Source: Nocardia flavorosea (GTDB lineage: Bacteria > Actinomycetota > Actinomycetes > Mycobacteriales > Mycobacteriaceae). From it: a stretch of DNA of 64,000 bases. Below are positions 38,177-48,152 of the stretch, piece by piece. How positions within the stretch are numbered: the stretch's first letter is position 1; each line of letters begins with the position of its first letter. Made by a program: the position numbers and the translations under genes. Location of the stretch: the NCBI RefSeq assembly GCF_015477805.1, contig NZ_JADLQL010000002.1, positions 496,001 through 560,000 of the forward strand. The letters are read 5' to 3'. A model generated the notes under the pieces. That model did no database searches. It was not told the origin of the DNA and saw nothing but the letters and a program-made list of their open reading frames with translations.

Positions 38177-38210
38177 GGGAAGCCCGCGGGATCCGTTCCC
38201 GCGGGCCCTT
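38177..38210 (-). terminator. Terminator after pstB
   Basis: GCCCGCGGGA-N5-TCCCGCGGGC with flanking AGGG/CCCT, 17 bases after the pstB stop. Confidence 0.8.
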
Positions 38211-38226
38211 CCTCGATGCCGGTGGC

Positions 38227-39003
38227 TCAGCCGAAACGGCCGGAGATGTAATCCTCGGTGGCCTTTTCACCGGGATTGGAGAAGATCTTCTCGGTATCGT
38301 CGATCTCCACCAGCCGGCCCGGTTTGCCCTGGGCCTCGAGGTTGAAGAAACCGGTCTTATCGCTCACCCGCGCCGCCTGCTGCATGTTGTGGGTGACGAT
38401 GACGATCGTGTATTCCTTCTTCAGCTCGGTGATCAGGTCCTCGATCGCGAGGGTGGAGATCGGGTCCAGCGCCGAACAGGGCTCGTCCATCAGCAGCACA
38501 TCCGGAGACACCGCGATCGCCCGGGCGATGCACAGCCGCTGCTGCTGACCGCCGGAGAGTCCGCCGCCCGGTTTGTCCAGGCGATCCTTGACCTCGTTCC
38601 ACAGATTCGCGCCCCGCAGCGAGCGTTCCGCGACCTCGTCCAGTTCGGTCTTGTTGCGCACACCCTGGAGTTTGAGACCGGCCACCACATTGTCGCGAAT
38701 GGACATGGTCGGGAACGGGTTCGGGCGCTGGAACACCATGCCGATGGTGCGGCGCACGCCGACCGGGTCCACCTGAGAGCCGTAGATGTCCTCGCCGTCG
38801 AGCATGACGGCACCCGATACGCTGGCGTTCGGGGTCACCTCGTGCATCCGGTTCAGCGACCGCAGCACGGTGGATTTACCACAGCCGGAGGGGCCGATGA
38901 AGGCGGTCACGCTGCGCGGCAAGACGTTCAGCGAGACATCCGCGACGGCGTGGAATTTGCCGTAGAAGATGTTCAGGTCTTTGATATCGATGCGCTTGGC
39001 CAT
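38227..39003 (-). CDS. pstB: Phosphate ABC transporter ATP-binding protein
   Basis: A 258-residue ABC ATPase powering phosphate uptake through PstA-PstC. Walker [22 protein letters not shown], signature [16 protein letters not shown], Walker [14 protein letters not shown], switch His [13 protein letters not shown]. It ends the pstSCAB operon, with 19 bases between pstA stop and its start. Confidence 0.97.
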   Translation of the reverse strand: MAKRIDIKDLNIFYGKFHAVADVSLNVLPRSVTAFIGPSGCGKSTVLRSLNRMHEVTPNASVSGAVMLDGEDIYGSQVDPVGVRRTIGMVFQRPNPFPTMSIRDNVVAGLKLQGVRNKTELDEVAERSLRGANLWNEVKDRLDKPGGGLSGGQQQRLCIARAIAVSPDVLLMDEPCSALDPISTLAIEDLITELKKEYTIVIVTHNMQQAARVSDKTGFFNLEAQGKPGRLVEIDDTEKIFSNPGEKATEDYISGRFG

Positions 39004-39022
39004 CTGTTTTTCCGTTTCCGCC

Positions 39023-39928
39023 TTATCGGTTCCGCATCAGGAACTTGTTGACACCCGCGGCCGCCAGGTAGAGCAGTGCGATCAGCAGGATGAGCGTGAG
39101 CGCCGCACCCCATACGCGCTGGCGTCCCGCGTCTTCCGCGTTCGCCAGTTCCTGGTAGATCAGCAGCGGCAGCGATGCCATATTGCCGTCGAAGATATTC
39201 ATATTGATCGACTTGCTGTAGCCGACCAGTACCAGCACCGGCGCCGTCTCGCCCATGACGCGGGCCAGCGCGAGCAGGATGCCGGATATCATGCCCGGCA
39301 GGGCGGTCGGGATGACGATCTTGACGATCGTCTTCCATTTCGGGATACCGAGCGCGTAGGAGGCTTCACGCAGCTCGTCGGGGACGAGTTTGAGCATTTC
39401 CTCGGTGTTGCGCACCACCACCGGAAGCATCAGCAGCACCAGCGCCAAGGCGACCGCCAAGGAACTCTGCGGGAAGCCCAGAGTCGCGATCCACAGCGCG
39501 AAGACGAACAAAGCCGCGACGATCGACGGGATACCGGCCAGGATGTCGACCATGAAGGTGGTCACCTTGGCGAAGCGGCCGGTGCCGTATTCGATCAGGT
39601 AGATCGCGGCCATGATGCCCAGCGGCACCGCGATCGCGGCGGCCACCGCAGATTGGACGATGGTGCCGTAAATCGCGTGGTAGACGCCACCGCCGGTCTG
39701 GTCGGGCAGGATGCCCTTCTGCGAGTTCTGCCACCAGTCCAGCGAGACGATCGCCTCGAACCCGTTGGCGACCACCATGCCCAGCACCCAGCCGAGTGGG
39801 ATGAGCGCGATGAGGAAGCACAGGGTGAACAGCCCGGTGGCGATATTGTTCTTGACCTTCCGCGCGGTGCTCACATCGCGAAAAGTCGGCGCCTTGATCG
39901 GCTGATCGAATTTGGTCATGGTGGCCAT
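39023..39928 (-). CDS. pstA: Phosphate ABC transporter permease PstA
   Basis: A 301-residue inner-membrane permease with about six helices and the EAA loop [23 protein letters not shown] that contacts PstB. It also has [13 protein letters not shown]. Its start overlaps the pstC stop by one base (TGATG). The residues MATMTKFD provide two possible Mets; the first is used. Confidence 0.95.
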   Translation of the reverse strand: MATMTKFDQPIKAPTFRDVSTARKVKNNIATGLFTLCFLIALIPLGWVLGMVVANGFEAIVSLDWWQNSQKGILPDQTGGGVYHAIYGTIVQSAVAAAIAVPLGIMAAIYLIEYGTGRFAKVTTFMVDILAGIPSIVAALFVFALWIATLGFPQSSLAVALALVLLMLPVVVRNTEEMLKLVPDELREASYALGIPKWKTIVKIVIPTALPGMISGILLALARVMGETAPVLVLVGYSKSINMNIFDGNMASLPLLIYQELANAEDAGRQRVWGAALTLILLIALLYLAAAGVNKFLMRNR

Positions 39929-40977
39929 CAGCCGTTCACCTTTCCGCCGGCCACGAACCGGGCCAGCGCGTTGACCACGAACGTCAGCACGAAGAGCACG
40001 AAACCCGCCGCGATATAGGCGCCGGTCGGCAGCGGCGCGCTGAACTCGGCAGCGGCCGATGCGATCTTGGATGCGAAGGTGAAGCCACCGTCGAACAGCG
40101 ACCAGCCGCCCGCATCCGCGGATGTCTTGAGAATGATGAGCACCGCGATGGTCTCACCGAGCGCCCGGCCCAGACCGAGCATGGAACCGGCGATGACGCC
40201 GCTGCGCCCGTAGGGCAGCACGGTCATCCGCACGACTTCCCATTTGGTCGCGCCGAGCGCCTGTGCCGCCTCGATATGCGCGGTCGGGGTGAGCGCGAAG
40301 ACTTCCCGGGCGACCGAGGTGATGATCGGCAGGATCATCACCGCCAGCACCACACCGGCGGTGAAGATCGTGCCGCCGCCGGCGATGGAGACATTGCCGT
40401 CGGCGAAGAGGAAGAACCAGCCCAGGTTGTCGTTGAGGAAATGCTGGACCGGTTTCAGGTAGGGCGCCAGCACCAGCAGACCCCATAGGCCGTACACGAT
40501 CGAGGGCACCGCGGCCAGCAGATCGGTCAGCATCGAGAAGGGGCGGGCCAGTTGTTTCGGTGCATAGCGGGTGAGGAACAGCGCGATACCGACACCGATC
40601 GGCACCGCGATGAGGAGCGCGAACGCGGAGCTCAACACCGTCACCATGAGCAGGTCACGGATACCGAAGCGGAGGTTGTCCGCGTCGCCGGTGTTGAACT
40701 CCGTGCTGGTGAAGAAGTTCACCTGGTCAGCCCCGAGCGAAGGCACCGCGCGGATGAGCAGGAACAACGCGATCAACGCGATCGAACCCACGATGATCGC
40801 GGCGGCGGCTACGGCCAGCGATTTGAAAACCAGTTCGGCCCGCCGGCCGTGCCCGCCGCCCTTCGGGCGTAACGGCGGTTTGTTCGGTTCGCTCGACATG
40901 GATGCGGTGTCTCCGGCCTTACGCGGGCTCGCCCCGGTGGACGAGCCCGCGGAGGCTACCTCTGGGTTGACTGTCAT
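39928..40977 (-). CDS. pstC: Phosphate ABC transporter permease PstC
   Basis: A 349-residue permease with a 45-residue hydrophilic N-terminus, about six helices, [18 protein letters not shown] and the EAA loop [22 protein letters not shown]. It lies ten bases after pstS. Confidence 0.95.
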   Translation of the reverse strand: MTVNPEVASAGSSTGASPRKAGDTASMSSEPNKPPLRPKGGGHGRRAELVFKSLAVAAAAIIVGSIALIALFLLIRAVPSLGADQVNFFTSTEFNTGDADNLRFGIRDLLMVTVLSSAFALLIAVPIGVGIALFLTRYAPKQLARPFSMLTDLLAAVPSIVYGLWGLLVLAPYLKPVQHFLNDNLGWFFLFADGNVSIAGGGTIFTAGVVLAVMILPIITSVAREVFALTPTAHIEAAQALGATKWEVVRMTVLPYGRSGVIAGSMLGLGRALGETIAVLIILKTSADAGGWSLFDGGFTFASKIASAAAEFSAPLPTGAYIAAGFVLFVLTFVVNALARFVAGGKVNG

Positions 40978-40987
40978 ATTCGCACTA

Positions 40988-42097
40988 TCAGGAGATGGCG
41001 TTGATCGCCGTGGTCAGCTTGGTCTTGAACTTCTCCGGGATCGGGACGTAGCCGTTGTCCTCCAGGCCTTCCTGACCGTTGGTGACCGCAGAGGTCAGGA
41101 ATGCCTTGACCGCGGTCGCGACCTCACCGTCGGCGTACTTCGAGCACACGATCTCATAGGTCGGCAGGATGATCGGGTAGGAACCGGTCTCGGTGGGCTT
41201 GTAGAACGACGAAGTGTCGAGCACCAGGTCGTTGCCCTCGCCCTTGATCTTCACACCGTCGATGGCCTTACCCGCGGTTTCCGAGGTCAGCTCGACGGGT
41301 TCGGGGCCGGCGGAGGTGATGACCCGGACCTGGGAGAGGTTCTGCGCCTTGGCGAAGGACCACTCGTTGTAGGAGATCGAGTTCGGGGTGGACTTCACCG
41401 CGGCCGAGGTGCCCTCGTTGCCCTTGGCGCCTTCGCCGACACCGCCGTTGAAGACCTTGCCGGCTTCCTTGCCCCAGGCGCCTTCGGAGGCCGCATCGAG
41501 GTAGAGCTGGAAGTTGTCGGTGGTGCCGGACTCGTCCGACCGGTAGATGACCTTGATGGACTCGGCGGGGAGCTGCGCGTCCGGGTTGAGCGCCTTGATC
41601 TCCGGCGCATCCCAGGTCTTGACGGTGCCGTTGAAGATCTTGGCCATGGTCGGGCCGTCGAGGGCCAGGTCGGTGACACCGGCGACGTTGTAGGTGATGG
41701 CGATCGGACCGAACACGGTCGGCAGGTTCCAGGCCGGCGAAGCGCAGCGCTCGGCGGCCTTCGCCACCTCGCCCTTGGATTCGCTCAGCGGCGAATCGGA
41801 CCCGGCGAAATCGGTCTGGCCGCCGAGGAATTCCTTCACACCGGCGCCCGAACCGCTCGAGGTGTAGTTGAGAGTCTGGCCGTCGCAGTTGGTTTCGTAG
41901 GCGGCGGTGAAACGCTCGACGGCGTTCTTCTGCGCCGACGAACCGCTGGCCTTGAGAGCTTCCGTGCCGCCGCACTGGACGTCGGCGTTGGCTTCGACCC
42001 CGGTCGCGCCGGTGTTGTCGTCGCTGCCACAGGCAGCCAACGGCAGGATCGCGGCGGCGAGAACGCCGACGATGGCGCTGCTGCGCTTGAACTTCAC
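40988..42097 (-). CDS. pstS: Phosphate-binding lipoprotein
   Basis: A 369-residue periplasmic-type phosphate receptor for PstCAB. Lipobox LAAC at residues 20-23, then the binding-loop signature [44 protein letters not shown], and [20 protein letters not shown]. First gene of pstSCAB; a PHO box lies about 150 bases upstream. Confidence 0.96.
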   Translation of the reverse strand: MKFKRSSAIVGVLAAAILPLAACGSDDNTGATGVEANADVQCGGTEALKASGSSAQKNAVERFTAAYETNCDGQTLNYTSSGSGAGVKEFLGGQTDFAGSDSPLSESKGEVAKAAERCASPAWNLPTVFGPIAITYNVAGVTDLALDGPTMAKIFNGTVKTWDAPEIKALNPDAQLPAESIKVIYRSDESGTTDNFQLYLDAASEGAWGKEAGKVFNGGVGEGAKGNEGTSAAVKSTPNSISYNEWSFAKAQNLSQVRVITSAGPEPVELTSETAGKAIDGVKIKGEGNDLVLDTSSFYKPTETGSYPIILPTYEIVCSKYADGEVATAVKAFLTSAVTNGQEGLEDNGYVPIPEKFKTKLTTAINAIS

Positions 42098-42245
42098 TCC
42101 AGTCCTCCGGATACGTCCTACGCGCCCGGTCCCTCACCGGCCCGGGCGGGTGTGTCGGTGCGGCCGTTCGCGGGGAACTTGCACACCAGGCGGCCTACGA
42201 CCGCCCAGAATCAACCTAGGTCCCGTCGGTAGACAGCCGGACCAG

Positions 42246-42269
42246 GGTGAGTGAACGGAAAGTGAACAC
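42246..42269 (-). promoter_or_regulatory. PHO box (PhoP/RegX3-type) before pstS
   Basis: On the minus strand GTTCACT-TTCC-GTTCACT, two direct repeats spaced 11 bases, followed by CACC. This matches actinobacterial PhoP/RegX3 sites (GTTCACC repeats). A TAGGTT 28 bases downstream may be the -10. Confidence 0.75.
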
Positions 42270-42416
42270 CGGCGGCGGTACTGCGCCCGATATGTGTGAT
42301 ATTTGCCGCGCTGTTACTCGCCGCACTCCCGAATGCCGCCGAGCGGACGCAATCAGAGGTTGGCCGGCCACCGGCCGGTCGGTGCCTGCCGACAGCGCGA
42401 ACCGCGCTCCTCGGCC

Positions 42417-43382
42417 CTATCCGTTCCCGGCCGGCGCCGCGTAGGCGATATCGATATGTGCCGGGCCGAAACCGAGACGGCTGTAGGTGCGCACGGCCGC
42501 GGTGTTGTCGGCCTCGGTGTAGAGCAGTACCTCATCCAGTCCCGCATCCCGCAGATGGTGCAAGCCGATCAACGTGAGCAGCCGGCCGAGCCCACGGCCC
42601 TGCGCGGCAGGGTCGATACCCACCACGTAGACCTCACCGGCCGGGGGGTTCTCGTCGTGATGGACCTTGGTCCAGTGGAAACCCAGCAACCGCCCTGGAG
42701 CGTCCGCCGCGAAGGCCAGGAACAGGCCGGCCGGATCGAACCATGACTCGGCCCGGCGTTGCGCCAGTTCCGCCTCGGTCCATCCACCCTGCTCAGGGTG
42801 CCAGTCGAAGGCCGCGTTGTTGACGCGCAGCAGTTCGGCGTCATCGGCCGGGCCGGCGTAGTGACGCACCACGATATCGGGCGCAACCTCCACCGCGGGC
42901 AGCTGCGGAGTCGCCAGCGATCGCCGCATCTGCCACAGCTCACGCGCGGCGACCAGCCCCAGCCGATCGGCGACCGCCTCCGCCGCGGGCAGTTTCCCGT
43001 GCGCCCAGACCCGGGCCCCGCCGCCACCGGCGGCGAGCGCGGCGGCCACCAGTTCGCGGCCGATACCCAGGCCGCGCTGCGCGGGCGCCACCGCGGCCTC
43101 CGCCATGGCGGGATGTTCGTCGTGCGCCGGGGTGAGGCCCGCGTACCCGGCCACCGCACCATCGCGTACCGCGAGCAGGTGCCGGACCGGTGAATCGCCG
43201 CGCAGCGCGAGCAATCCCTGCTCGGAAACCGGTGCGACACCGTCGGCCGCCGCGGCGGCGGCCAGCAGGGCACTCACCGCGCCGGACAGCTCCGAGCCAC
43301 CACCCGCGAACTCGTGGCCGCCACCGTCGAGTGCACCGTCTATCCAGCGCAATTCGATATCGGACACAGCTGCCTCGCTCAC
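42417..43382 (-). CDS. mshD: Mycothiol synthase
   Basis: A 321-residue protein with two tandem GNAT domains that acetylates cysteinyl-glucosamine-inositol, the last step of mycothiol synthesis. The first domain has [18 protein letters not shown]; the active second domain has [24 protein letters not shown] and [21 protein letters not shown]-like [15 protein letters not shown] is also typical. Its GTG start overlaps the stop of the regulator gene (GTGA). Confidence 0.94.
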   Translation of the reverse strand: MSEAAVSDIELRWIDGALDGGGHEFAGGGSELSGAVSALLAAAAAADGVAPVSEQGLLALRGDSPVRHLLAVRDGAVAGYAGLTPAHDEHPAMAEAAVAPAQRGLGIGRELVAAALAAGGGGARVWAHGKLPAAEAVADRLGLVAARELWQMRRSLATPQLPAVEVAPDIVVRHYAGPADDAELLRVNNAAFDWHPEQGGWTEAELAQRRAESWFDPAGLFLAFAADAPGRLLGFHWTKVHHDENPPAGEVYVVGIDPAAQGRGLGRLLTLIGLHHLRDAGLDEVLLYTEADNTAAVRTYSRLGFGPAHIDIAYAAPAGNG

Positions 43383-44146
43383 TGGGCGGTACCGTTGACC
43401 GGCGCCATCGAATCCTGCTCGGCGACTTCACGATCGCCGTTACCTGTACGGGGTTCGGTATCCCCCTTGTTCGCCGACCGGGCCGGGCGCACCGCCTTGT
43501 AACCCACGTTACGGACCGTACCGATCAGCGATTCGTATTCGCTGCCCAGCTTCGCCCGCAGCCTACGTACATGCACATCGACCGTGCGGGTACCGCCGAA
43601 GAAGTCGTACCCCCACACCTCCTGCAGCAGTTGCGCGCGGGTGAAAACCCGGCCGGCATGCTGCGCGAGGTACTTCAACAGCTCGAACTCCTTGTAGGTG
43701 AGGTCGAGCGGGCGGCCACGCAACCGCGCGGTGTAAGTGCCCTCGTCGATCACCAGCTCGCCCAGGGTGATCTTGCCGGTGTTCTCCGGGCCGGCCGACC
43801 CACCGGTCCGGCCGACCAGCAACCGCAGCCGGGCGTCGAGCTCGGCGGGCCCGGTACCGGGCAGCAGAATATCGTCGAGACCCCAATCGGCGTTCACCGC
43901 GACCAGACCGCCCTCGGTGAGCACGGCCACCACTGGAACGGACGAACCCGTACTGCCGAGCAGGCGGCACAGCCCGCGCGCGGCGGCCAGATCGGTCCGG
44001 GCATCCACCAGCGCGATATCGGCGGTACCCGCCTCCAGCAACGAAGCCACCTCGGTCGGCGCGGGTCGCACGCTGTGTGCGAGCAGCGACAGCGAAGGCA
44101 GAACCGAATCGGGGTCCGGGTCGGAAGTCAGCAGGAGCAGCTCCAC
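43379..44146 (-). CDS. GlnR-type OmpR-family transcription regulator
   Basis: A 255-residue response regulator. The receiver (1-110) keeps the Asp in IALVDARTD but lacks the conserved Lys ([11 protein letters not shown] in its place), and no histidine kinase gene is nearby, as in the GlnR class which senses without a partner kinase. The winged helix is [39 protein letters not shown]...[14 protein letters not shown]. GlnR controls nitrogen assimilation in actinobacteria. Coupled to mshD by a four-base overlap. Confidence 0.82.
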   Translation of the reverse strand: MELLLLTSDPDPDSVLPSLSLLAHSVRPAPTEVASLLEAGTADIALVDARTDLAAARGLCRLLGSTGSSVPVVAVLTEGGLVAVNADWGLDDILLPGTGPAELDARLRLLVGRTGGSAGPENTGKITLGELVIDEGTYTARLRGRPLDLTYKEFELLKYLAQHAGRVFTRAQLLQEVWGYDFFGGTRTVDVHVRRLRAKLGSEYESLIGTVRNVGYKAVRPARSANKGDTEPRTGNGDREVAEQDSMAPVNGTAQ

Positions 44147-44477
44147 GGCACTCCTCCCATCTCGTAGCTACGCGAAAGCCAGCTTCGTCGCCGTCGCCAC
44201 GTTGCTCATCCACAAGTGTTGGCTGCAAGATTAGCGCGCTGTAACACTGCGCCGCCTCCGGCGGCGCGGGTTCGGGTGAACCGCACACTGCGGACGATGT
44301 TCGGCCGGCTGCCCCCTATCGAAAACGGAGGCGCAGTCTCGGGCGCCGGTTCGGTCGCCGCAACCGCTGTCAGACCTGACACGGAACCGGACGCCGATCG
44401 CGCCGGCGCGGCGGGACTCCGCTGTCCTGGGCCGGACCCCGGGCGGGCGGTACGGGGCGTCCATTAGGGTGCATGAC
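44147..44477. other. Divergent intergenic with palindromic repeat copy B
   Basis: About 330 bases between the regulator and the LmeA-like gene. On the minus strand a TAATCT sequence follows the repeat (copy B, 44249-44267) and may be the regulator's -10. No gene seen. Confidence 0.5.
44249..44267 (+). repeat. Intergenic palindromic repeat, copy B
   Basis: GCGCCGCC-TCC-GGCGGCGC, perfect palindrome, then GGGTTCGGG. Confidence 0.65.
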
Positions 44478-45287
44478 ATGCGGAAGCTGATCATCGGACT
44501 GCTGTGCCTGGCCGGCCTGGCAGTGGTCGCCGATTTCGGCGCGGCCGCATATTCGGAATACCGCGTATCCCGATCGCTGCGAGTCGGCGCCGAACTGAGT
44601 GCCGACCCGGAAGTCACCTTCCACGGGTTCCCGTTCCTGCGGCAGGCACTCGGCGGCCGCTACGACAATATCGAGATCAACGCCGACAGTGTGCGCGCCG
44701 ATATCCCTGGGGAAATCGCCCTCGAGGCCACCCTGCTGGGGATGCGGTTGCCGTTCGGCGACCTCGTCGACGGCCGGGTACGCAGCCTGCCGGTGGACCA
44801 GGTGGACGTCCGGATGCGGGTCGCACCCACCGAACTCGGCCGGTTGTTCGGCATCCCCGACCTCGAAGTGCATTCGCGGCCCGCGGACAAATCCGACGGA
44901 ACCGGCGGCTCGGGCGGGTCGGGGATGACCACCGCGGGCGCGCTCGTGCTCACCGGGACACTGCCGAAGGCCCCGAGCGGACAGCTCGGCGCGAGTTTCA
45001 CCGGCGAACGGGTCAGCGTCGCGGCCGACCTGCTGCTCGACGGTGACCAGGTACGCATCGTGGCCACGGGCCTGTACTCCGAGGAACTCTCTCCCGTCCC
45101 GTCGGAACCGGTCGTCGACGAAGCGGATATCCCGGCGGTGCTGGCGATGTTCACCCGTACCATCGATACCAAGGAACTCCCCTTCGGGATCCGGCCCACC
45201 GAGGTCACCGCACTGGGCGGCCATATCGTGGTGGAAGGCCGGGGCGAAGATGTGACGATCGACCTGAACAGATTGCGGCGACCATGA
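44478..45287 (+). CDS. LmeA-like DUF2993 envelope protein
   Basis: A 269-residue protein (272 if the GTG at 44469 is used) of the DUF2993 family that includes LmeA, required for lipomannan/lipoarabinomannan elongation in mycobacteria. It has one N-terminal membrane or signal helix (LIIGLLCLAGLAVVADFG) and an extracytoplasmic domain with HGFPFLRQALGGRYDNIEI, and ends DLNRLRRP. I prefer ATG 44478, eight bases after AGGG. The stop overlaps the next start (ATGA). Confidence 0.8.
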   Translation: MRKLIIGLLCLAGLAVVADFGAAAYSEYRVSRSLRVGAELSADPEVTFHGFPFLRQALGGRYDNIEINADSVRADIPGEIALEATLLGMRLPFGDLVDGRVRSLPVDQVDVRMRVAPTELGRLFGIPDLEVHSRPADKSDGTGGSGGSGMTTAGALVLTGTLPKAPSGQLGASFTGERVSVAADLLLDGDQVRIVATGLYSEELSPVPSEPVVDEADIPAVLAMFTRTIDTKELPFGIRPTEVTALGGHIVVEGRGEDVTIDLNRLRRP

Positions 45288-45730
45288 TCGAGATCACCAT
45301 CCTGGTGGTAATGCTGTTGGCGGGGCTGGCAGTGGGGCTCTACCTGCGCCACCGCGAGGGATCGGTACGGACGGCTCCGGCCACCCTGGATCGCGATACC
45401 GCCGCCCGCGACGAACTGCTGGTAGCCGCCGGTGTCACCGGGGCAGGGCCGGCTGTTCTGCATTTCTCGGCCGATTGGTGCGGGCCGTGCGCCGCGGTCC
45501 GCCGGGTCGTCGCCGACGCCACCGCGGACCTGGCCGATTCGCCGCAACCGCCACGGGATGTCGAAATCGATATCGATGCGGATCCGGCGCTGGCCCGGGC
45601 GTTGAACGTGCTCTCGTTGCCCACCACGTTCGTCTTCGACGCCGAGGGGCGGGAGCGGTTCCGGATCTCCGGGGTGCCCAAGACCAGTGATCTGCGCAGT
45701 GCTTTGAGTCCGCTGACGGCCGGGGTGTAG
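45284..45730 (+). CDS. Thioredoxin-fold membrane-anchored protein
   Basis: A 148-residue protein with an N-terminal membrane helix (ITILVVMLLAGLAVGLYL), then a thioredoxin domain with the redox motif SADWCGPCAAVRR (CGPC, residues 65-68) and the cis-Pro motif LSLPTTFVFD. It should reduce or isomerise disulfides at the outer face of the membrane. Translationally coupled to the LmeA-like gene. A mycobacterial counterpart is in the same place relative to the sulfurtransferase operon. Confidence 0.88.
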   Translation: MIEITILVVMLLAGLAVGLYLRHREGSVRTAPATLDRDTAARDELLVAAGVTGAGPAVLHFSADWCGPCAAVRRVVADATADLADSPQPPRDVEIDIDADPALARALNVLSLPTTFVFDAEGRERFRISGVPKTSDLRSALSPLTAGV

Positions 45731-45998
45731 TTCGGAGCGGGTCGGGACCTGTCGCCGACCGACGGCGCGACCGGCCCGTCGTCAACCGACCGCGCGGCAG
45801 CGTGACGTCGGATGCCCGTTGAACGGGCTGCTGGGAGGCATGGTGATCGGGGGTCGGGTGGGACTCATCAACGGATGGCGACCGAGCTGGTGTGGCGAAG
45901 TGTGGGGTCGGCTCGACGGCGGTTGCTGTAAGGGGCCCTGACCAGGGCATTGCCCCCTGCCCATTGGCTCCTCGGCGGGATTGGGTAGACTGCGCGTT

Positions 45999-46085
45999 GT
46001 GCAACACCACCGCGAGCTGATGCTCACCCGTCGCCGCACAGTCGATCTGTGCCGCCTCGGTGGTTGTTGCTGCCTGTGCCGCTGA
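45999..46085 (+). CDS. Polycysteine leaderless leader peptide
   Basis: A 28-residue ORF from GTG 45999 to TGA 46085, ending LCRLGGCCCLCR with five cysteines. TAGACT (45986-45991) lies seven bases before the GTG, so the mRNA is likely leaderless. In mycobacteria such polycysteine leaderless ORFs are cysteine-responsive attenuators of sulfur operons. A downstream hairpin GGTCGGC (46088-46094)/GCCGACC (46107-46113) begins two bases after the stop. Confidence 0.75.
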   Translation: MQHHRELMLTRRRTVDLCRLGGCCCLCR

Positions 46086-46195
46086 GCGGTCGGCTCATTT
46101 CCTGACGCCGACCACGGTTCGTCCGCGCGAGCGATTCATTCCCCCGGCGAACCGGCCGAATTCCGCCGAACAGTTCGAGCGCAGGAGTTTCGTTC

Positions 46196-46711
46196 ATGCC
46201 CCCCATCACTACAGCCGGCGGCCCGGCGACAGCCGCCGGGCAGGTCGATATCCGTGGTCCCCGCTTCGTTGCCTGGGTCACCACTGCCGTCCTGGTGGTC
46301 ACGCTGCTGCTGGCCGCCGTCGCCACGCCGGCGGCCACGGTGGCGATCGCGTTCCAGGCCGTCGTTTTCGCGCTGGGTGCGGTGTCGGGGCCGCGCCGGC
46401 ATCCGTACGGCCTGCTCTACGCTCGTTTCGTCGTGCCACGCCTGGCGCCGGCCACCGAGACCGAACCTGCCGCGCCGCTGCGGTTCGCCCAGCTGCTCGG
46501 TTTCGTGTTCGCCGCGGTGAGCCTGCTGGGTTTCCTGCTCGGCGTCTCGGTGGTGGGCGCGCTCTTCGCCGGGTTCGCCCTGTTCGCGGCCTTTCTCAAT
46601 GCCGCGTTCGGTATCTGCCTCGGCTGCAAGCTGTACCCGCTGGTCACCCGGCTGGCCCTCCGTTCCCTGTCCGAATCCCCCGCACCGAACCGAATCGCTA
46701 GTCACCACTGA
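46196..46711 (+). CDS. DUF4395 family membrane protein
   Basis: A 171-residue protein with four membrane helices and the conserved ICLGCKLYPLV (CxxC near the end), typical of DUF4395. It may handle sulfur or heavy-metal species with the downstream sulfurtransferase; function unproven. AGGAG precedes ATG 46196. Eleven bases separate it from the sulfurtransferase gene. Confidence 0.85.
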   Translation: MPPITTAGGPATAAGQVDIRGPRFVAWVTTAVLVVTLLLAAVATPAATVAIAFQAVVFALGAVSGPRRHPYGLLYARFVVPRLAPATETEPAAPLRFAQLLGFVFAAVSLLGFLLGVSVVGALFAGFALFAAFLNAAFGICLGCKLYPLVTRLALRSLSESPAPNRIASHH

Positions 46712-46721
46712 AAGGAAACAA

Positions 46722-47555
46722 ATGGCTCGCTCCGATGTCCTGGTCTCCGTCGACTGGGCCGAAGAGAATCTCAAGACCCCCGGCGTCGTCTTCGTCGAGG
46801 TCGACGAGGACACCTCCGCCTACGAGGGCGGGCACATCGAGGGCGCCGTCCGGCTCGATTGGAAGACCGACCTGCAGGATCAGGTTCGTCGTGACTTCGT
46901 GAACCAGGAGCAGTTCTCCGCGCTGCTCTCCGAACGCGGAATCGCCAACGACGACGAGGTCGTGCTCTACGGCGGCAACAACAACTGGTTCGCCGCGTAC
47001 GCGTACTGGTACTTCAAGCTGTACGGGCACAACAACGTCAAGCTGCTCGACGGCGGTCGCAAGAAGTGGGAACTCGACGGGCGTCCGCTCTCCCGTGACG
47101 CGGTTTCCCGCCCGGCCACCCAGTACAAGGCCGCCGCGCCGGACAACTCGATCCGTGCGTTCCGCGACGAGGTCATCGCCGCTATCGGCACCAAGAACCT
47201 GGTCGACGTGCGCTCCCCCGACGAGTTCACCGGCAAGATCCTGGCGCCCGCGCACCTGCCGCAGGAGCAGAGCCAGCGGCCCGGCCATATCCCGAGCGCG
47301 ATCAACGTGCCGTGGAGCAAGGCCGCGAACGAAGACGGCACCTTCAAATCGGACGAAGACCTCGCCGAGCTCTACAAAGCGGCCGGGCTGGACGGCAACA
47401 AGGAAACCATCGCCTACTGCCGTATCGGCGAGCGTTCCTCGCACACCTGGTTCGTGCTGCAGGAGCTGCTCGGACATCAGAACGTCAAGAACTACGACGG
47501 CAGCTGGACCGAATACGGTTCGCTGGTCGGCGCACCGATCGAGTTGGGAGAGTAA
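46722..47555 (+). CDS. cysA2: Thiosulfate sulfurtransferase (rhodanese)
   Basis: A 277-residue two-domain rhodanese that transfers sulfur from thiosulfate. The N-terminal domain is inactive; the active Cys is in AYCRIGERSSHTWF (about 233). Length equals the mycobacterial CysA2/SseA type. AAAGGA lies seven bases before ATG 46722. Confidence 0.93.
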   Translation: MARSDVLVSVDWAEENLKTPGVVFVEVDEDTSAYEGGHIEGAVRLDWKTDLQDQVRRDFVNQEQFSALLSERGIANDDEVVLYGGNNNWFAAYAYWYFKLYGHNNVKLLDGGRKKWELDGRPLSRDAVSRPATQYKAAAPDNSIRAFRDEVIAAIGTKNLVDVRSPDEFTGKILAPAHLPQEQSQRPGHIPSAINVPWSKAANEDGTFKSDEDLAELYKAAGLDGNKETIAYCRIGERSSHTWFVLQELLGHQNVKNYDGSWTEYGSLVGAPIELGE

Positions 47556-47560
47556 CCACT

Positions 47561-47866
47561 ATGTGCGCAGCACCCACCCAAGGCCAGGCCATCCCGGCCG
47601 GCGTCGATGTGGAGAAGGAAACGGTGATCACCGGCCGTGTCCTCGGCACCGACGGCGAGCCCGTAGCGGGCGCTTTCGTCCGCCTGCTCGACGGCAACGG
47701 TGATTTCACCGCCGAGGTCGTCGCCTCCGGGACCGGCGATTTCCGCTTCTTCGCGGCCCCCGGCACCTGGACCCTGCGGGCATTGTCGTCCGCGGGTAAC
47801 GGCACCTCCGAGCTGAAGCCCGAAGGCCCCGGCATCCACAACGTGGACGTCACCGTCTCGAAGTAG
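47561..47866 (+). CDS. sseC: SseC-type DUF1416 protein
   Basis: A 101-residue protein of the DUF1416/SseC family, always paired with CysA2-type sulfurtransferase. MCAAPTQGQAIPAGVDVEKETVITGRVLG and a Greek-key-like beta domain (RVLGTDGEPVAGAFVRLLD). Five bases after the sulfurtransferase stop. A terminator follows. Confidence 0.9.
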   Translation: MCAAPTQGQAIPAGVDVEKETVITGRVLGTDGEPVAGAFVRLLDGNGDFTAEVVASGTGDFRFFAAPGTWTLRALSSAGNGTSELKPEGPGIHNVDVTVSK

Positions 47867-47876
47867 CAGCTGAACC

Positions 47877-47920
47877 GAACGGCCCAGGACCGCCTCATAA
47901 GAGCCGGTCCTGGGCCGTTC
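47877..47920 (+). terminator. Terminator of the sulfurtransferase operon
   Basis: A 16-base perfect inverted repeat with a 12-base loop, ten bases after the sseC stop. Confidence 0.85.
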
Positions 47921-48024
47921 CGCACTCTGTGGCCGATCCGGGATGCTGTTCGGTGCTCTTGCGCGTGACCGCACACCACTGCGGCGCCCCGTCCCTGCTG
48001 CCAGGGACCAAGGGGGTCGACCCC

Positions 48025-48043
48025 GCGGCGCCGAAGGCGGCGC
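48025..48043 (-). repeat. Intergenic palindromic repeat, copy C
   Basis: GCGGCGCC-GAA-GGCGGCGC, one base away from the -10 TAAACT of the next small gene. On the minus strand it continues GCGGGGTCGACCCCCTTGG, like copy D. Confidence 0.65.
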
Positions 48044-48056
48044 ATAAACTGACCTA

Positions 48057-48152
48057 GTGGTCCTCTTCTTCGAGATTCTGCTGATCGCCGTATCGATCCT
48101 CATCGGATGGTTCGGCCTGTACGTCTTCTACCGGCTGTTCACCGAGTCATGA
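48057..48152 (+). CDS. 31-residue membrane peptide, leaderless
   Basis: GTG 48057 to TGA 48152 encodes 31 residues dominated by one helix ([22 protein letters not shown]). TAAACT (48045-48050) lies six bases before the GTG, so a leaderless mRNA is likely. It overlaps the next gene by four bases (ATGA) and so may serve translational coupling as well as encoding a peptide. Confidence 0.65.
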   Translation: MVLFFEILLIAVSILIGWFGLYVFYRLFTES

